The notes beneath the pieces are model-generated. The model was given only the letters and a program-made list of their open reading frames with translations. It did no database searches and was not told the origin of the DNA. Below are positions 1 through 9,493 of a stretch of 64,000 bases of DNA, one piece after another. The position numbers and the translations under genes are program-made. This stretch comes from Rhabdobacter roseus (GTDB lineage Bacteria > Bacteroidota > Bacteroidia > Cytophagales > Spirosomataceae): assembly GCF_014202275.1 (NCBI RefSeq), contig NZ_JACHGF010000001.1, positions 310,001-374,000 on the forward strand, read 5' to 3'. Positions within the stretch are counted from its first letter, which is position 1. Each line of letters opens with the position of its first letter.

Positions 1-79
1 TCAATTGGTCCAAACCTACATCACACTAACCATTCTTTATTCATTCATCACTCCCATTCGTTTTAATTCCATTCAAACC

Positions 80-1468
80 ATGAACAAGTTTTTCACCACG
101 CTTCTGACAATATCCCTGCTGCTTTTCTTTAATGCCTGTAAAGAAGAAGAAGTACCTCTGCCCGACAACCTCGTCGAATTTGAAAGTGCCGAACAAGGCA
201 TGGAGGGCACCACTAAAACCCTGACCGTGAAGGTGAAGCTCTCCCGCGCTACCGACGTAGCCGTGCCCGTGGCGGTTCAGCTTACGCCCAGCGGCGTTAG
301 CTACGGCACCGAGTTCAGCACTACCCCCGCCGCCACCAACAACACCCTGGCGCTGACGATCCCGCCCGGTAGCGACGAAGCGGCCTTTACCATTACGCGG
401 GCCGACAACGTTTTCCTGAGCGGTACAGAAGCCATTAACTTCCAGATCCAGTCGGCCGGGACGCCAGTGCTGGTAGGGCCTACTTCGGCGTTGGCAGTTA
501 AGTTTACGTCCATTGTATCGCAAGGCAGCAGCCTTCGGCTCAACGGCGGTGCGGGCGGAACGAGCGCCGTAAACGCCGTCTTCGTTGATTTTAGCAATAA
601 TAAACAAAGCTCCGTAGCCCGTGCGGCCTGGGATCTGGGCTTCTATGCGGGCAGTGAGTACCGCGTGATCCTGAATAGCATGACGGGCGCTACGGCGGTA
701 GCCGTGAATAAAACCAACCTGGCGCAGGTGACCGCTGCCGACACCGTTGGCGTGAATTTCACGCTGGGTTTTGAGCCCGCCCACATGGCGCTGGTCGATG
801 ACGTAACCGGCGACCTCACCAAGACCGTCATTGCGGCGGTGTCGGCCACGGAAGCGGACAACAAAGTATACATCCTGAGCCGGGGTACCAGCGGTGCCAC
901 GCCCAAGAAAGAACTGCTGAAGATCCGGGTACTTCGTAGCGGCGCGGCGGGCTACACCCTCCAGTACGCGGGCCTGAACGAAACTACCTTCAAGACCATC
1001 ACCGTAAACAAAGAAAGTACCTACAATTTCAACTACGTGTCGCTGACCACCGAAGGCGCGCTGGAAGTAGAGCCGCCCAAAGACCGTTGGGACATCGTAT
1101 GGACGGGTGGCCTCTATAAAACGGCCCTTCAGCCGGGCGTCGATATTCCGTACTACTTCTCCGATATGGTGTTTATCAACCAGCGGGGGGGCGTACAGGC
1201 GGCTGAGGTACTTACCAGCAGCGTGAGCTACGACGCCTTTGCCGAGAGCCATCTGCCGGGCGTGACCTTCAGCGCCGACCGTGTGGTGATCGGAGCCAAC
1301 TGGCGGACCGCCACCATGAATGCGACGGGCGTAAGAACGGACCGCTTCTATCTGGTAAAAGATGCCGCGGGCAACGTGTACAAGCTCAAGTTCGTCAACT
1401 TCGCCTCCAGCGATGGTGGCGAGCGCGGGTACCCCAACATTGAGTACAAGCTAGTTAAAAAAGGATAA
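80..1468 (+). CDS. HmuY-family lipoprotein with Calx-beta-like N-terminus
   Basis: Predicted 462-aa surface lipoprotein, probably binding heme or passing it to the neighbouring uptake system. The ATG at 80 is chosen because it opens a lipoprotein signal peptide with hydrophobic core and Cys20 (FFNAC). An upstream in-frame TTG at 5 would bury that signal. Residues ~30-145 resemble a Calx-beta/immunoglobulin-like module (SxGTxxxTL..VKLSRATD). The rest carries two HmuY-like blocks, around WDLGFYAGSEYRVILNS and DRWDIVWTGGLY. HmuY proteins are known heme-binding lipoproteins of Bacteroidota. The heme specificity here is inferred from family and from hmuTUV downstream. A hairpin follows the stop codon, so part of the transcript may end before the next genes. 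Confidence 0.8.
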   Translation: MNKFFTTLLTISLLLFFNACKEEEVPLPDNLVEFESAEQGMEGTTKTLTVKVKLSRATDVAVPVAVQLTPSGVSYGTEFSTTPAATNNTLALTIPPGSDEAAFTITRADNVFLSGTEAINFQIQSAGTPVLVGPTSALAVKFTSIVSQGSSLRLNGGAGGTSAVNAVFVDFSNNKQSSVARAAWDLGFYAGSEYRVILNSMTGATAVAVNKTNLAQVTAADTVGVNFTLGFEPAHMALVDDVTGDLTKTVIAAVSATEADNKVYILSRGTSGATPKKELLKIRVLRSGAAGYTLQYAGLNETTFKTITVNKESTYNFNYVSLTTEGALEVEPPKDRWDIVWTGGLYKTALQPGVDIPYYFSDMVFINQRGGVQAAEVLTSSVSYDAFAESHLPGVTFSADRVVIGANWRTATMNATGVRTDRFYLVKDAAGNVYKLKFVNFASSDGGERGYPNIEYKLVKKG

Positions 1469-1474
1469 GCCTAA

Positions 1475-1516
1475 CCTTGGGAGGGGAAAACCAAAGTACC
1501 CTCCCAAGGCTTATTT
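1475..1516 (+). terminator. Hairpin terminator after the first HmuY-like gene
   Basis: A perfect 11-bp stem (1475-1485 pairs with 1499-1509) encloses a 13-nt loop and is followed by CTTATTT. It lies just after the stop at 1468, so it probably ends or attenuates transcription before the downstream heme genes. Confidence 0.65.
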
Positions 1517-1558
1517 CGCCGTGGCTTTCCGCTGACTATTCCTAAACCTACCAGACCT

Positions 1559-1900
1559 ATGGCCAATACGTATCATTCCAATACCGAGCTGCGCCTGCTT
1601 AGCCAGAAGCCCAATGGGTACATCGGGCAGTGTCCCTGCTGTGAGCATTACAATTTTGTATTCAAAAACTTCCTCTTTGTTTTTAACGAAGACAGCCTGC
1701 GGGGCTTTCAGGAGGTACTTTACGACGAAAAGTACCTCTGCACCATTGAGCCCAAGCTCCCCCACGGAAAGGGGTACTTGCTACCGTCGCCCTTGCCCAA
1801 CTTCATGCTGGTCTTTACCGAAAAGGAGTTGGAAGAACTACGAAATCTGTTTCAGGAAGCCCTGCTAACCCTGGAAGTGGAGCGTCTGCTGCGGTCTTAG
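1559..1900 (+). CDS. Small CPCC-motif protein in heme locus (possibly DUF6686)
   Basis: 113-aa soluble protein with no signal peptide. Residues ~22-35 carry QCPCCEHYNFVFKN, a CxxC-type pair that could bind metal. The C-terminal third is a charged helix (EKELEELRNLFQEALLTLE). I recognise the pattern of a small Bacteroidota family, tentatively DUF6686, but no function is known to me. It lies between two HmuY-family genes and just before hmuTUV, so a link to heme or iron handling is plausible from context only. ATG start at 1559; the next gene begins 48 bp after its stop. Confidence 0.65.
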   Translation: MANTYHSNTELRLLSQKPNGYIGQCPCCEHYNFVFKNFLFVFNEDSLRGFQEVLYDEKYLCTIEPKLPHGKGYLLPSPLPNFMLVFTEKELEELRNLFQEALLTLEVERLLRS

Positions 1901-1948
1901 AAAATGGCAGGAGAGGTGTACTTGTACCATTAAAAATAACGAACGACA

Positions 1949-2557
1949 ATGAAACAAAATGCCTTTTGGGGAAGTACCCTGCTGCTGCTGCTGAACTTTG
2001 TTCCGCTGGGGAAGTACCTTTACGCGCAGGAGGTACCTTTAAAGCCGGTTACGATTACCAATCTTCCCGCGGATCCCGCCGATGGTCCGGCCGAACAGGC
2101 GGGTCGCTTCACTTTTTTTAGCCTCCGCACCGGGCAAGTCGTGCCCAACGCCGACTCCCTGACCGACCGCTGGGACCTAGCCTTTCGGGGTACTACGGTG
2201 CTGGTCAACGGCGGCGCGGGGCGCCGGGGTAAGGGCGGAGCCTACCTGCACAACGGCTCCTTCAACGAACTCACCCAGCTTTCAACCGAAGTACCCTTCC
2301 GCGTGGATGAGCCCGGTGGGGAGCAGGCCATTGCGGGTGGCTCGGGCAACGGCTGGTACGCGTACAACGCAGCCACGCACGAAATCCTGCCCGTTCCGAA
2401 CCGCGTGCTGGTGCTCCGAACGGCCGATGGCCGCTACGCCAAAGTACAAATTCTCAACTACTACCAGCAAAGCCCTGGCCTTTCCGACAGCTCCGCACCA
2501 AGCCGCTACTATACCTTCCAGTACGTTTACCAGCCGGATGGTACTTTGCATTTTTAA
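1949..2557 (+). CDS. hmuY: HmuY-family heme-binding protein
   Basis: 202-aa exported protein with an N-terminal signal peptide (LLLLLNFVPLGKYLYAQ) and no lipobox Cys. The body is a single HmuY domain. WDLAFRGTTVLVNGG sits near residue 70, and a C-terminal block has NGWYAYNAATHEILPVP, then VLRTADGRYAKVQILNYY. HmuY members capture heme outside the cell and hand it to a TonB-dependent receptor. No receptor gene is in the window. It lies 12 bp upstream of the substrate-binding protein gene, consistent with one operon running through hmuTUV. Confidence 0.85.
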   Translation: MKQNAFWGSTLLLLLNFVPLGKYLYAQEVPLKPVTITNLPADPADGPAEQAGRFTFFSLRTGQVVPNADSLTDRWDLAFRGTTVLVNGGAGRRGKGGAYLHNGSFNELTQLSTEVPFRVDEPGGEQAIAGGSGNGWYAYNAATHEILPVPNRVLVLRTADGRYAKVQILNYYQQSPGLSDSSAPSRYYTFQYVYQPDGTLHF

Positions 2558-2569
2558 ATAGTTATAAGT

Positions 2570-3430
2570 ATGAAAATCAGCCGTTTGTATTTTATTAGCC
2601 ATTGTGTATTTTGGGGTACTTTGCTGCTAATGGGTAGTAGGCCAAGCGTAGCCCAAAGCAAGGCCGCCACTCCGGTCCGGATCGTATCCACGGATGGTAC
2701 CCTGAGCGAGATTTTATGTAGTTTGGGTTTGGAAAAACAGCTGGTAGGCGTAGACGTGACCAGCACCTACCCGGCTTCGCTGCAAAAACTACCTAAGGTA
2801 GGCCACAACCGGAGTATTTCGGCGGAAGGAATCCTCTCCCTCAATCCGGACCTGATCGTGGCCAATAGCCAGGGTATGATGAAACCGGAGATCCTGGACC
2901 AGCTAAAAAGTACCGGCAAGAAAGTGGTGGTATTTGAGCAGAAGTACACGGCCGAAGGTACCAAAGCGCTGATCCGGGAGGTAGGCAGGTACTTTGGGCG
3001 GTCGCCTCAGGCGGAGCAATTGATCAAAAAAATGGAGGCCGATTTGGCGAAACTTCAAAAGCAAACGGCTTCCAAAAAGGTACTTTTCATCTACGCCCGG
3101 GGGGCAGGTACCCTCATGGTGTCGGGAATGGGGACCTCCGTCGATCAACTGATCCGGTTGTCGGGTCATCAGAACGCGGCGCAAGGGTTTACGGATTTCA
3201 AGCCTCTTACGTCGGAGGCACTTCTGGCGGCTAATCCCGACGTGCTGCTGCTTTTTTCAAGCGGGCTGGAAAGCCTCGGGGGCGTCGACGGCTTGCTGAA
3301 AGTACCCGGCATTGCGTATACCAACGCGGGGAAAAATCGTAAAGTAATCACCATGGATGGACAACTCATGACGGGCTTTGGCCCGCGCCTGGGCCAGGCG
3401 GCCGCCGAGTTGTCCGCAAAAGCACGTTAA
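2570..3430 (+). CDS. hmuT: Heme ABC transporter periplasmic binding protein
   Basis: 286-aa periplasmic binding protein with a signal peptide ending near VAQSK. It has the class III (BtuF/HmuT) pattern: RIVSTDGTLSEILCSLGLEKQLVGVD at the N-terminus, then VGHNRSISAEGILSLNPDLIVA, and TSEALLAANPDVLLLF in the second lobe. It should deliver heme from the periplasm to the HmuU permease. The permease gene starts one base after its stop codon, which supports translational coupling. Specificity for heme rather than cobalamin or siderophores rests on the HmuY and HmuS neighbours. Confidence 0.88.
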   Translation: MKISRLYFISHCVFWGTLLLMGSRPSVAQSKAATPVRIVSTDGTLSEILCSLGLEKQLVGVDVTSTYPASLQKLPKVGHNRSISAEGILSLNPDLIVANSQGMMKPEILDQLKSTGKKVVVFEQKYTAEGTKALIREVGRYFGRSPQAEQLIKKMEADLAKLQKQTASKKVLFIYARGAGTLMVSGMGTSVDQLIRLSGHQNAAQGFTDFKPLTSEALLAANPDVLLLFSSGLESLGGVDGLLKVPGIAYTNAGKNRKVITMDGQLMTGFGPRLGQAAAELSAKAR

Positions 3431-3431
3431 T

Positions 3432-4535
3432 ATGTCCCAGACCGACACCCTTACTCAGCCCCGCCGCGAGGCAGGTACTTTCACCGCCCGGCGGCGCTCT
3501 CGGGCCGGGGCCCTGGGGCTACTGGCTGCTTTGCTGGTGCTGGCGGTACTTATCTCGGTGTGTACGGGCGCGATGGCTATTTCGCTGCCGGAGCTGGCGG
3601 GGATCGTCACGCAGCAGCTGGGTATGGAAGCGGCGTACCCGTTTGAGGAGCACCAAAAAATCATCTTTTGGTTCATGCGGCTTCCCCGCATCTGCCTGGG
3701 TATCCTCATCGGCGCGGGCCTAAGCGTGGCGGGAGCGCTGCTCCAGAGCCTGTTCCGAAACCCCCTGGCCGACCCCATGCTGATCGGCATTTCGTCGGGC
3801 GCTACGCTGTTTGCGGTGCTGGCCATTGTGTTAGGTACCTTCTTTTCGGGCCTGCTCGGCGGCCTGCTGGGCTCCTACCTGTTATCGTTTGCAGCTTTTA
3901 TGGGGGCTTGCCTGGCCATCTTGCTGGTGTACCAGCTTTCGAAGGTAAACGGCCGGTCGCAGATCACCACCATGCTGCTGGCGGGCATCGCCATCAATGC
4001 CTTCGTCAACGCCCTGACGGGCCTGCTGATTTCGATGGCGAACGACGAGCAGCTGCGCAGCATTACGTTCTGGGGGCTGGGTAGTTTGGGTGGAGCCACC
4101 TGGACCACCGTACTCACAGTACTTCCTTTTATCGGCCTCACGCTCCTGTACATGCCCCGGCTGGCCAAGTCGCTCAACCTCCTGGCGCTCGGCGAAAGCC
4201 AGGCCGCGCACCTGGGCGTGAATACTACCCGCCTGAAGCGCCAGACGATCCTGCTCGTGACCCTCACGGTAGGTGCCTCGGTGGCCGTGGCCGGTACCAT
4301 TGGCTTTGTGGGGCTGGTGATTCCGCACATCATCCGGCAGGCTTTTGGGCCGCACCACCGGCTGGTACTGAGCGGCTCGGCTCTGGCTGGCGCGGCGGTA
4401 CTTACGCTGGCCGATACGCTGTCGCGCACGCTGGTAGCGCCCAGTGAGCTACCCATTGGGGTACTTACGGCGCTAATGGGTACACCGGTATTTGTGTATA
4501 TTTTGCTCAAAGAAAAACGCTATACGCATGATTGA
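3432..4535 (+). CDS. hmuU: Heme ABC transporter permease (FecCD family)
   Basis: 367-aa inner-membrane permease of the BtuC/FecCD family with about ten hydrophobic segments. Family motifs include RLPRICLGILIGAGLSVAGALLQ, NPLADPMLIGISSGA and GTIGFVGLVIPHIIR. The ATG at 3432 is preferred over an upstream in-frame start at 3378, which would overlap hmuT deeply. The stop overlaps the ATPase gene start by 8 bp. It forms the inner-membrane channel for heme import with HmuV. Four Val-Leu pairs in this gene are written GTA CTT, part of the window-wide GGTACTT signal. Confidence 0.9.
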   Translation: MSQTDTLTQPRREAGTFTARRRSRAGALGLLAALLVLAVLISVCTGAMAISLPELAGIVTQQLGMEAAYPFEEHQKIIFWFMRLPRICLGILIGAGLSVAGALLQSLFRNPLADPMLIGISSGATLFAVLAIVLGTFFSGLLGGLLGSYLLSFAAFMGACLAILLVYQLSKVNGRSQITTMLLAGIAINAFVNALTGLLISMANDEQLRSITFWGLGSLGGATWTTVLTVLPFIGLTLLYMPRLAKSLNLLALGESQAAHLGVNTTRLKRQTILLVTLTVGASVAVAGTIGFVGLVIPHIIRQAFGPHHRLVLSGSALAGAAVLTLADTLSRTLVAPSELPIGVLTALMGTPVFVYILLKEKRYTHD

Positions 4536-5322
4536 GGTCAATAACCTGAGCGTTAGCCTGGGCGGCAAAGAGTTACTGAAAAACGTAAGCTTCCGGGTAC
4601 GTCCGGGGCAATTCTGGGCCATTGTCGGTCCCAACGGAGCTGGCAAATCCACGTTGCTGAAGGTACTTAGCCGCGATCTTGCTCCCAGCGGTGGCGAGGT
4701 ACTTTTTAATGCGCGTCCCCTGGCCAAGTACCAAAACCAGGAGCTCGCCCAGGTACGCGCCGTGCTTTCCCAGCACAACCAGGTTTCGCTGCCTTTCAAA
4801 GCGGAGGAAATCGTGATGATGGGTAGGTACCCTTACCACGAGCACGAGCCCACCGACGCCGACTACGCCATTGTGCATCGCTGCCTGGCCAAGGTAGAAG
4901 CCCTGCACCTGGCCGACCGCCTGTACCCGACGCTGTCGGGTGGGGAGCAGCAGCGGGTGCAACTGGCCCGCACACTGGCCCAGATCTGGGAGGTACCCCA
5001 GGGGTACTTGTTGCTGGACGAACCTACCAACGGCCTGGATCTGAAGCACCAATACCAAACGCTGCATTTGGCGCGTGAACTGGCCGGACGGGGCTACGGC
5101 GTGGTGGCCGTACTGCACGACCTGAACATGGCATTGCACTACGCCGATCGGCTCCTGCTGCTCTCGAAGGGAAGTACCTACGCCGAGGGCACACCCGCCG
5201 AAGTACTGAACCCCGCAGCCATCGAAGCCGTATACGGTATTGCGGTGCAATGGGTGACCCCGGCCGAGGGAGGTACCTGCTTCATCATGCCCCAGCCCGA
5301 CTTCCAACCGATCTCTTTATAA
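4528..5322 (+). CDS. hmuV: Heme ABC transporter ATP-binding protein
   Basis: 264-aa ABC ATPase. It has Walker A GPNGAGKST, a Q-loop region VLSQHNQVSLPF, signature LSGGEQQRV, Walker B YLLLDEPT, and the switch His in VAVLHDLNMAL. The length fits HmuV/FhuC-type ATPases that energise import through FecCD permeases. The ATG at 4528 overlaps the hmuU stop. An upstream in-frame start at 4492 would add an unconserved extension within hmuU. Confidence 0.92.
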   Translation: MIEVNNLSVSLGGKELLKNVSFRVRPGQFWAIVGPNGAGKSTLLKVLSRDLAPSGGEVLFNARPLAKYQNQELAQVRAVLSQHNQVSLPFKAEEIVMMGRYPYHEHEPTDADYAIVHRCLAKVEALHLADRLYPTLSGGEQQRVQLARTLAQIWEVPQGYLLLDEPTNGLDLKHQYQTLHLARELAGRGYGVVAVLHDLNMALHYADRLLLLSKGSTYAEGTPAEVLNPAAIEAVYGIAVQWVTPAEGGTCFIMPQPDFQPISL

Positions 5323-5355
5323 CTATTTGCTAACTACCTTAAAAAATAAAGTACT

Positions 5356-6411
5356 ATGAAAACGACCCCCGTATCCGAGCGCTCCAGCCTGAAAGAAGCC
5401 TGGAATGAGTTCAGACTCCAGAACCCTAAAGTACGTATCCGCGACGCCGCTAAGCAGTTGAACTCCACCGAAGCCGAGCTCCTGGCTACGGGCATTGGCG
5501 AGTCGGTCGTGCGGCTGGAGGGCGATTTTCGGGACGTAATTCAGGATGTAGCCCAGCTGGGGCATGTCATGGCGCTCACCCGCAACGACCACGTGGTACA
5601 CGAGCGCAAAGGTACCTACGAAAAAATCTCTTTTCGGAATCAGGTGGGGCTGGTGCTGGGCGAAGACATCGACCTCCGGCTGTTTATGACCCACTGGCAT
5701 TTTGGGTTTGCCGTGAACGAAAATGAGCGGCAGAGCCTGCAGTTTTTTGACCAAAATGGCGAAGCCGTCCACAAAATATACCTCACCGAGCAGAGCGACC
5801 GCGCCGCCTACCAGGCTTTGGTAGCCAAGTACGAAGCCGCTGACCAGGAGGCCGCCGTCGTCACGCAGCCCTTACAAGAAACGGAGGAAGCCTATACGGC
5901 TAAAGACGAGGCCGAGCTGGCGGCGTTTCAGCAAGAATGGCTGGGCCTGCAAGATACCCACGATTTCTTTGGGCTTATCCGGAAGTACGGCTTGCCCCGC
6001 CAGGAAGCCCTCCGGCACGCGCCCGAAGGCTACGCCTACCGCTTCGATCCTGCTTCGATTCGGCAGGTGTTTCAGGATGCCGCCGATACATCATTGCCCA
6101 TCATGGTGTTTGTAGGAAGCCGCGGTTGTATCCAGATCCACACCGGCCCGGTGAAAAAGCTGGTCGTGACGGGGCCCTGGTTCAACGTACTCGACCCTGA
6201 GTTCAACCTGCACCTGCGCGAAGATGCCATTCACGAAGCGTGGGTGGTCATTAAGCCTACCGTCGATGGAGTAGTAACGGCCCTCGAACTATTCGATGCC
6301 CAGGGGGAAATCATCGTCCAGGTATTTGGCAAGCGCAAGCCCGGTTCGCCCGAGCTCGAAGCTTGGCGGTCCATTGTTCAAAATGCAGCCTCGCCGCTCC
6401 AGATAAGTTAA
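5356..6411 (+). CDS. hmuS: HmuS/HemS-type heme-degrading or heme-transfer protein
   Basis: 351-aa cytoplasmic protein of the ChuX/HutX/HemS superfamily with the duplicated architecture of HemS. Each half has a DVAQLGHVMALTRNDHVVHERKG or IMVFVGSRGCIQIHTGPVK type core, and near residue 285 there is an EAWVVIKPT.DG segment. Family members bind imported heme and release its iron or pass it on. It is the last gene of the heme cluster, 33 bp after hmuV, and ends just before a strong hairpin. Confidence 0.85.
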   Translation: MKTTPVSERSSLKEAWNEFRLQNPKVRIRDAAKQLNSTEAELLATGIGESVVRLEGDFRDVIQDVAQLGHVMALTRNDHVVHERKGTYEKISFRNQVGLVLGEDIDLRLFMTHWHFGFAVNENERQSLQFFDQNGEAVHKIYLTEQSDRAAYQALVAKYEAADQEAAVVTQPLQETEEAYTAKDEAELAAFQQEWLGLQDTHDFFGLIRKYGLPRQEALRHAPEGYAYRFDPASIRQVFQDAADTSLPIMVFVGSRGCIQIHTGPVKKLVVTGPWFNVLDPEFNLHLREDAIHEAWVVIKPTVDGVVTALELFDAQGEIIVQVFGKRKPGSPELEAWRSIVQNAASPLQIS

Positions 6412-6431
6412 GTTAATCAGCCATAGTACCG

Positions 6432-6463
6432 AAAAGGACCGACTAGTTAGCCGGTCCTTTTTT
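6432..6463. terminator. Bidirectional terminator between hmuS and dxs
   Basis: A perfect 10-bp stem AAAAGGACCG/CGGTCCTTTT (6432-6441 with 6452-6461) has a 10-nt loop. It has A-rich and T-rich flanks and sits between two convergent genes, so it could stop transcription from both sides. Confidence 0.8.
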
Positions 6464-6550
6464 AGGGTACTTATGCTACCATGGCGTAGAAAAAGGGTAG
6501 GAGAGGAGCCACAAAGAAATAGCTCGCCAAGTACCCTTTATCAAGTACCT

Positions 6551-8479
6551 TTAAATGTTAATTCCTGCGCCTACCAGGGCTCGTACCGTCTGGGCAATGC
6601 CCTCGGTATCGAAGCCACATTCATCGTAGAGCTCGTTTTGCTCTCCGTGCTCCACCACCCGGTCGGGAATACCAAGACGCTTCACGCGGGACGCGTACCC
6701 ATGCTCCGCCATAAACTCCAGCACCGCACTGCCGAACCCACCCTGAAGGCAACCGTCTTCTACGGTAACGACGCGATCAAAGCTACGGAATACCTCGTGC
6801 AGCAGCGCTTCATCGAGCGGCTTTACGAAACGCATGTCGTAGTGTGCTATGTGGAGCCCTTCCCGGGCCAGGAGATCACAGGCCTCCGCGGCGTAGTTAC
6901 CCACGGGCCCCAGGGTCAGGAGGGCGGCCTCGTCGCCGTCACGTAGTTTACGTCCCTGCCCTACTTCAATTTCTTCCAAAGGTGTGCGCCACTGGGGCAT
7001 CACGCCCTGTCCGCGCGGGTACCGGATCGTGAAGGCGCGTTTGCCCCTCTGGATTTTTTCCAGCTGGGCCGTATACATGAGGTTGCGGAGCTCCTGCTCA
7101 TTCATGGGGGCCGACACGATCATGTTCGGAATACAGCGCATGTAGGCTAGGTCATAAGCCCCGTGGTGCGTGGGGCCATCGGCACCGGCAAAGCCCGCCC
7201 GATCCAGGCAGAAAATCACGGGTAGTTCCTGAATGCATACGTCATGTATCACCTGGTCATAAGCACGCTGCATGAACGTAGAGTAGATGTTGCAGAACAC
7301 CACCTCCCCGCGCGTAGCCATCCCGGCTGAGAACGTAACGGCATGTTGCTCGGCAATGCCGACGTCAAAGGCGCGCTCGGGCATGGCTTTCATCATGATA
7401 TTTAGCGACGAACCCGACGGCATAGCGGGAGTAACGCCCACAATGCGCGGGTTCTTTTCGGCCAGCTCGACCAGCGTATGGCCAAATACATCCTGGTACT
7501 TAGGCGCTTGGGGCGTATCGTAGATTTTTTTCTGAATCTCGCCCGTCACTTTATCAAACAAGCCCGGCGCGTGCCACTTGGTTTGGTCTTTTTCGGCGGG
7601 GCCGTAGCCCTTTCCTTTTACGGTAAGGCAATGCAGTAGTTTGGGCCCCGGTATATCTTTCAGGTCGTTCAGAACATCGGTAAGGTGGTCAATGTCGTGG
7701 CCGTCGATGGGGCCAAAGTACCTGAGTCCGAGGGATTCGAAAAGGTTGCTTTGTCGTAAAAGGGCACCTTTAAGGGCCGTTTCTACCTTAGAGACAATCT
7801 CCTGGGCACTTTTGCCGAAGTGGCTCATCTTACCCAGCACATTCCAGACTTCATCGCGTACCTTATTATAGGTATGAGAAGTGGTGATATCCGTGAGGTA
7901 CTCTTTCAGCGCGCCCACGTTGGGGTCGATGGCCATGCAGTTATCGTTGAGGATAATTAGCAGGTTGGAATCCGTAGATCCGGCGTGATTCATGCCTTCA
8001 AAGGCCATCCCGGCCGTCATGGCCCCATCGCCAATCACCGCAATATGCTGCCGCTGGGGGTTACCCTCGCGCGTGGATGCCACGGCCATGCCCAGCGCGG
8101 CAGAAATGGAAGTAGAAGAATGGCCTACGCCAAAGGTATCGTAAACGCTTTCTTTTCGCTTGGGAAAACCGGATAGGCCGCCGTACAGCCGGTTGGTGCT
8201 GAAATTATCCCGGCGCCCGGTTAGTATTTTGTGCCCGTAGGCCTGGTGCCCCACGTCCCATACCAGTTGGTCGTCGGGCGTATTGTACACGTAGTGAAGA
8301 GCTACTGTAAGTTCTACTACGCCCAAACTAGCCCCAAAATGCCCTCCATAGACGGATACGTTGTCAATAATGTATTGGCGCAGTTCATTGCTAAGCTGAG
8401 GAAGTTGGCTTCGATCCAGTTTGCGTAAATCCTCGGGAGAATTAATCTCAGCCAGTAGTTTTCCGGGCGTGATGAGCAT
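6551..8479 (-). CDS. dxs: 1-deoxy-D-xylulose-5-phosphate synthase
   Basis: 642-aa thiamine-diphosphate enzyme that condenses pyruvate and glyceraldehyde-3-phosphate, the first step of the MEP isoprenoid pathway. Visible features are [29 protein letters not shown], the ThDP-binding [18 protein letters not shown] with later LNDN, and the transketolase pyrimidine-domain segment [14 protein letters not shown]. Length is normal for the family. The ATG at 8479 is preferred to a GTG two codons upstream. It lies on the same strand as the two rhomboid genes, with a 93-bp gap. Confidence 0.95.
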   Translation of the reverse strand: MLITPGKLLAEINSPEDLRKLDRSQLPQLSNELRQYIIDNVSVYGGHFGASLGVVELTVALHYVYNTPDDQLVWDVGHQAYGHKILTGRRDNFSTNRLYGGLSGFPKRKESVYDTFGVGHSSTSISAALGMAVASTREGNPQRQHIAVIGDGAMTAGMAFEGMNHAGSTDSNLLIILNDNCMAIDPNVGALKEYLTDITTSHTYNKVRDEVWNVLGKMSHFGKSAQEIVSKVETALKGALLRQSNLFESLGLRYFGPIDGHDIDHLTDVLNDLKDIPGPKLLHCLTVKGKGYGPAEKDQTKWHAPGLFDKVTGEIQKKIYDTPQAPKYQDVFGHTLVELAEKNPRIVGVTPAMPSGSSLNIMMKAMPERAFDVGIAEQHAVTFSAGMATRGEVVFCNIYSTFMQRAYDQVIHDVCIQELPVIFCLDRAGFAGADGPTHHGAYDLAYMRCIPNMIVSAPMNEQELRNLMYTAQLEKIQRGKRAFTIRYPRGQGVMPQWRTPLEEIEVGQGRKLRDGDEAALLTLGPVGNYAAEACDLLAREGLHIAHYDMRFVKPLDEALLHEVFRSFDRVVTVEDGCLQGGFGSAVLEFMAEHGYASRVKRLGIPDRVVEHGEQNELYDECGFDTEGIAQTVRALVGAGINI

Positions 8480-8572
8480 ACTCACTGCTATTGGTTTTCA
8501 GATGTGTTGGTTAAACTAGCGCTAACCAAAAAGTGTTCAAAGTTAAGAAAAATAAGAGGCTTTTGGGAATTC

Positions 8573-9490
8573 TTATTTTTGCTGGCTGGCCCGAAATAGT
8601 TTTTGCTTCTCTTCTTTAGTGAGGCTTTCGTACCCTGATTTGGATATTTTGTCCAGGATCGCATCGATTTCGTCCTGGTCGGGTATTTCTACGGAGGCCG
8701 ACGGAGCTGCGGACGAATACAGCGTAGCGCTGCGGTGTACCTGTTTTTCGCGGTAGGTGACCCGCATGGTAGGGCGGCGGCGGAACAGGTTGGACCAGCC
8801 CCCCATGATGGCGTAAACGGGCCGTCCCAGGTCGGTGCCGCTTTGGAGGAGCTTGATAAAGACGTACCCTAGTAAAGCGCCACCCAGGTGCGCCAGGTTA
8901 CCGCCCGCGTTGGGGCCGATGGACTGCGCCAGGGAAAGAATGATGTAGAAAAAGGCAATGTACTTGATCCGGATGGGACCCAGAAAAATAAGGTTGAAGG
9001 TGTAGTTGGGTAGCAGGGTGGAGGCTCCTACGGCTACCGAGAAGGCCGCCGCCGAGGCACCCAGCATTCTTGACGCCCCTACTTCGGCCTGAAAGTGCGG
9101 CAGCAGGTTATAGATACCCATGTAGATAAGACCGCCAGCAATCCCTCCCAATATATAAAGCGCCACCATTCTTTTGGCCCCCAGGTACTCATCTACGAGC
9201 CGCCCGAACCAGTACAGGAAGAGCATATTGAAAAGAATATGGAAAATCTCTTCGTGGGTAAAGAAATAGGTGATGATGGTCCAGGGTTTGTAGATAAACT
9301 CGTTAGGAGAGGCAGGTAGCCGGAACAGATCTACCAGCCAGACGTACGCATTACCCGATTCCCCCAGGGTAAGTACCACCTTCGCCAGCAGCAGCGCCAG
9401 GAAGATCACCGTATTGATGAGAATAATCTTTACCAGCGCATTTTCTGATTTATCAAACTCTCTTCGGAAATCGTCAAAAATTCCACTCAT
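8573..9490 (-). CDS. Rhomboid intramembrane serine protease (GASA active site)
   Basis: 305-aa membrane protein with six core transmembrane segments. Rhomboid landmarks are HILFNMLFLYWFGRLVDEYLG, catalytic-site LGASAAAFS (Ser146) and GGNLAHLGGALLGY (His201). The usual GxSG reads GASA here, but the Ser-His pair is intact. The C-terminal ~60 residues form a soluble tail (IPDQDEIDAILDKISKSGYE), often seen on Bacteroidota rhomboids. It follows a second rhomboid gene by 3 bp, so the two are surely cotranscribed. Substrate unknown. Confidence 0.88.
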   Translation of the reverse strand: MSGIFDDFRREFDKSENALVKIILINTVIFLALLLAKVVLTLGESGNAYVWLVDLFRLPASPNEFIYKPWTIITYFFTHEEIFHILFNMLFLYWFGRLVDEYLGAKRMVALYILGGIAGGLIYMGIYNLLPHFQAEVGASRMLGASAAAFSVAVGASTLLPNYTFNLIFLGPIRIKYIAFFYIILSLAQSIGPNAGGNLAHLGGALLGYVFIKLLQSGTDLGRPVYAIMGGWSNLFRRRPTMRVTYREKQVHRSATLYSSAAPSASVEIPDQDEIDAILDKISKSGYESLTKEEKQKLFRASQQK

Positions 9491-9493
9491 CGC

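Noticed and set aside
41-1252. Long open frame on the minus strand across the first gene
   Set aside because: It is the antisense shadow of the HmuY-like gene: Arg/Gly/His-rich composition and no recognisable domain.
6473-6946. + strand frame over the 3' part of dxs
   Set aside because: Antisense to a certain enzyme gene, with no domain of its own.
8507-8529. 7-bp inverted repeat TTGGTTA/TAACCAA upstream of dxs
   Set aside because: Could be a weak terminator or operator, but the short stem and 9-nt loop do not allow a confident call.
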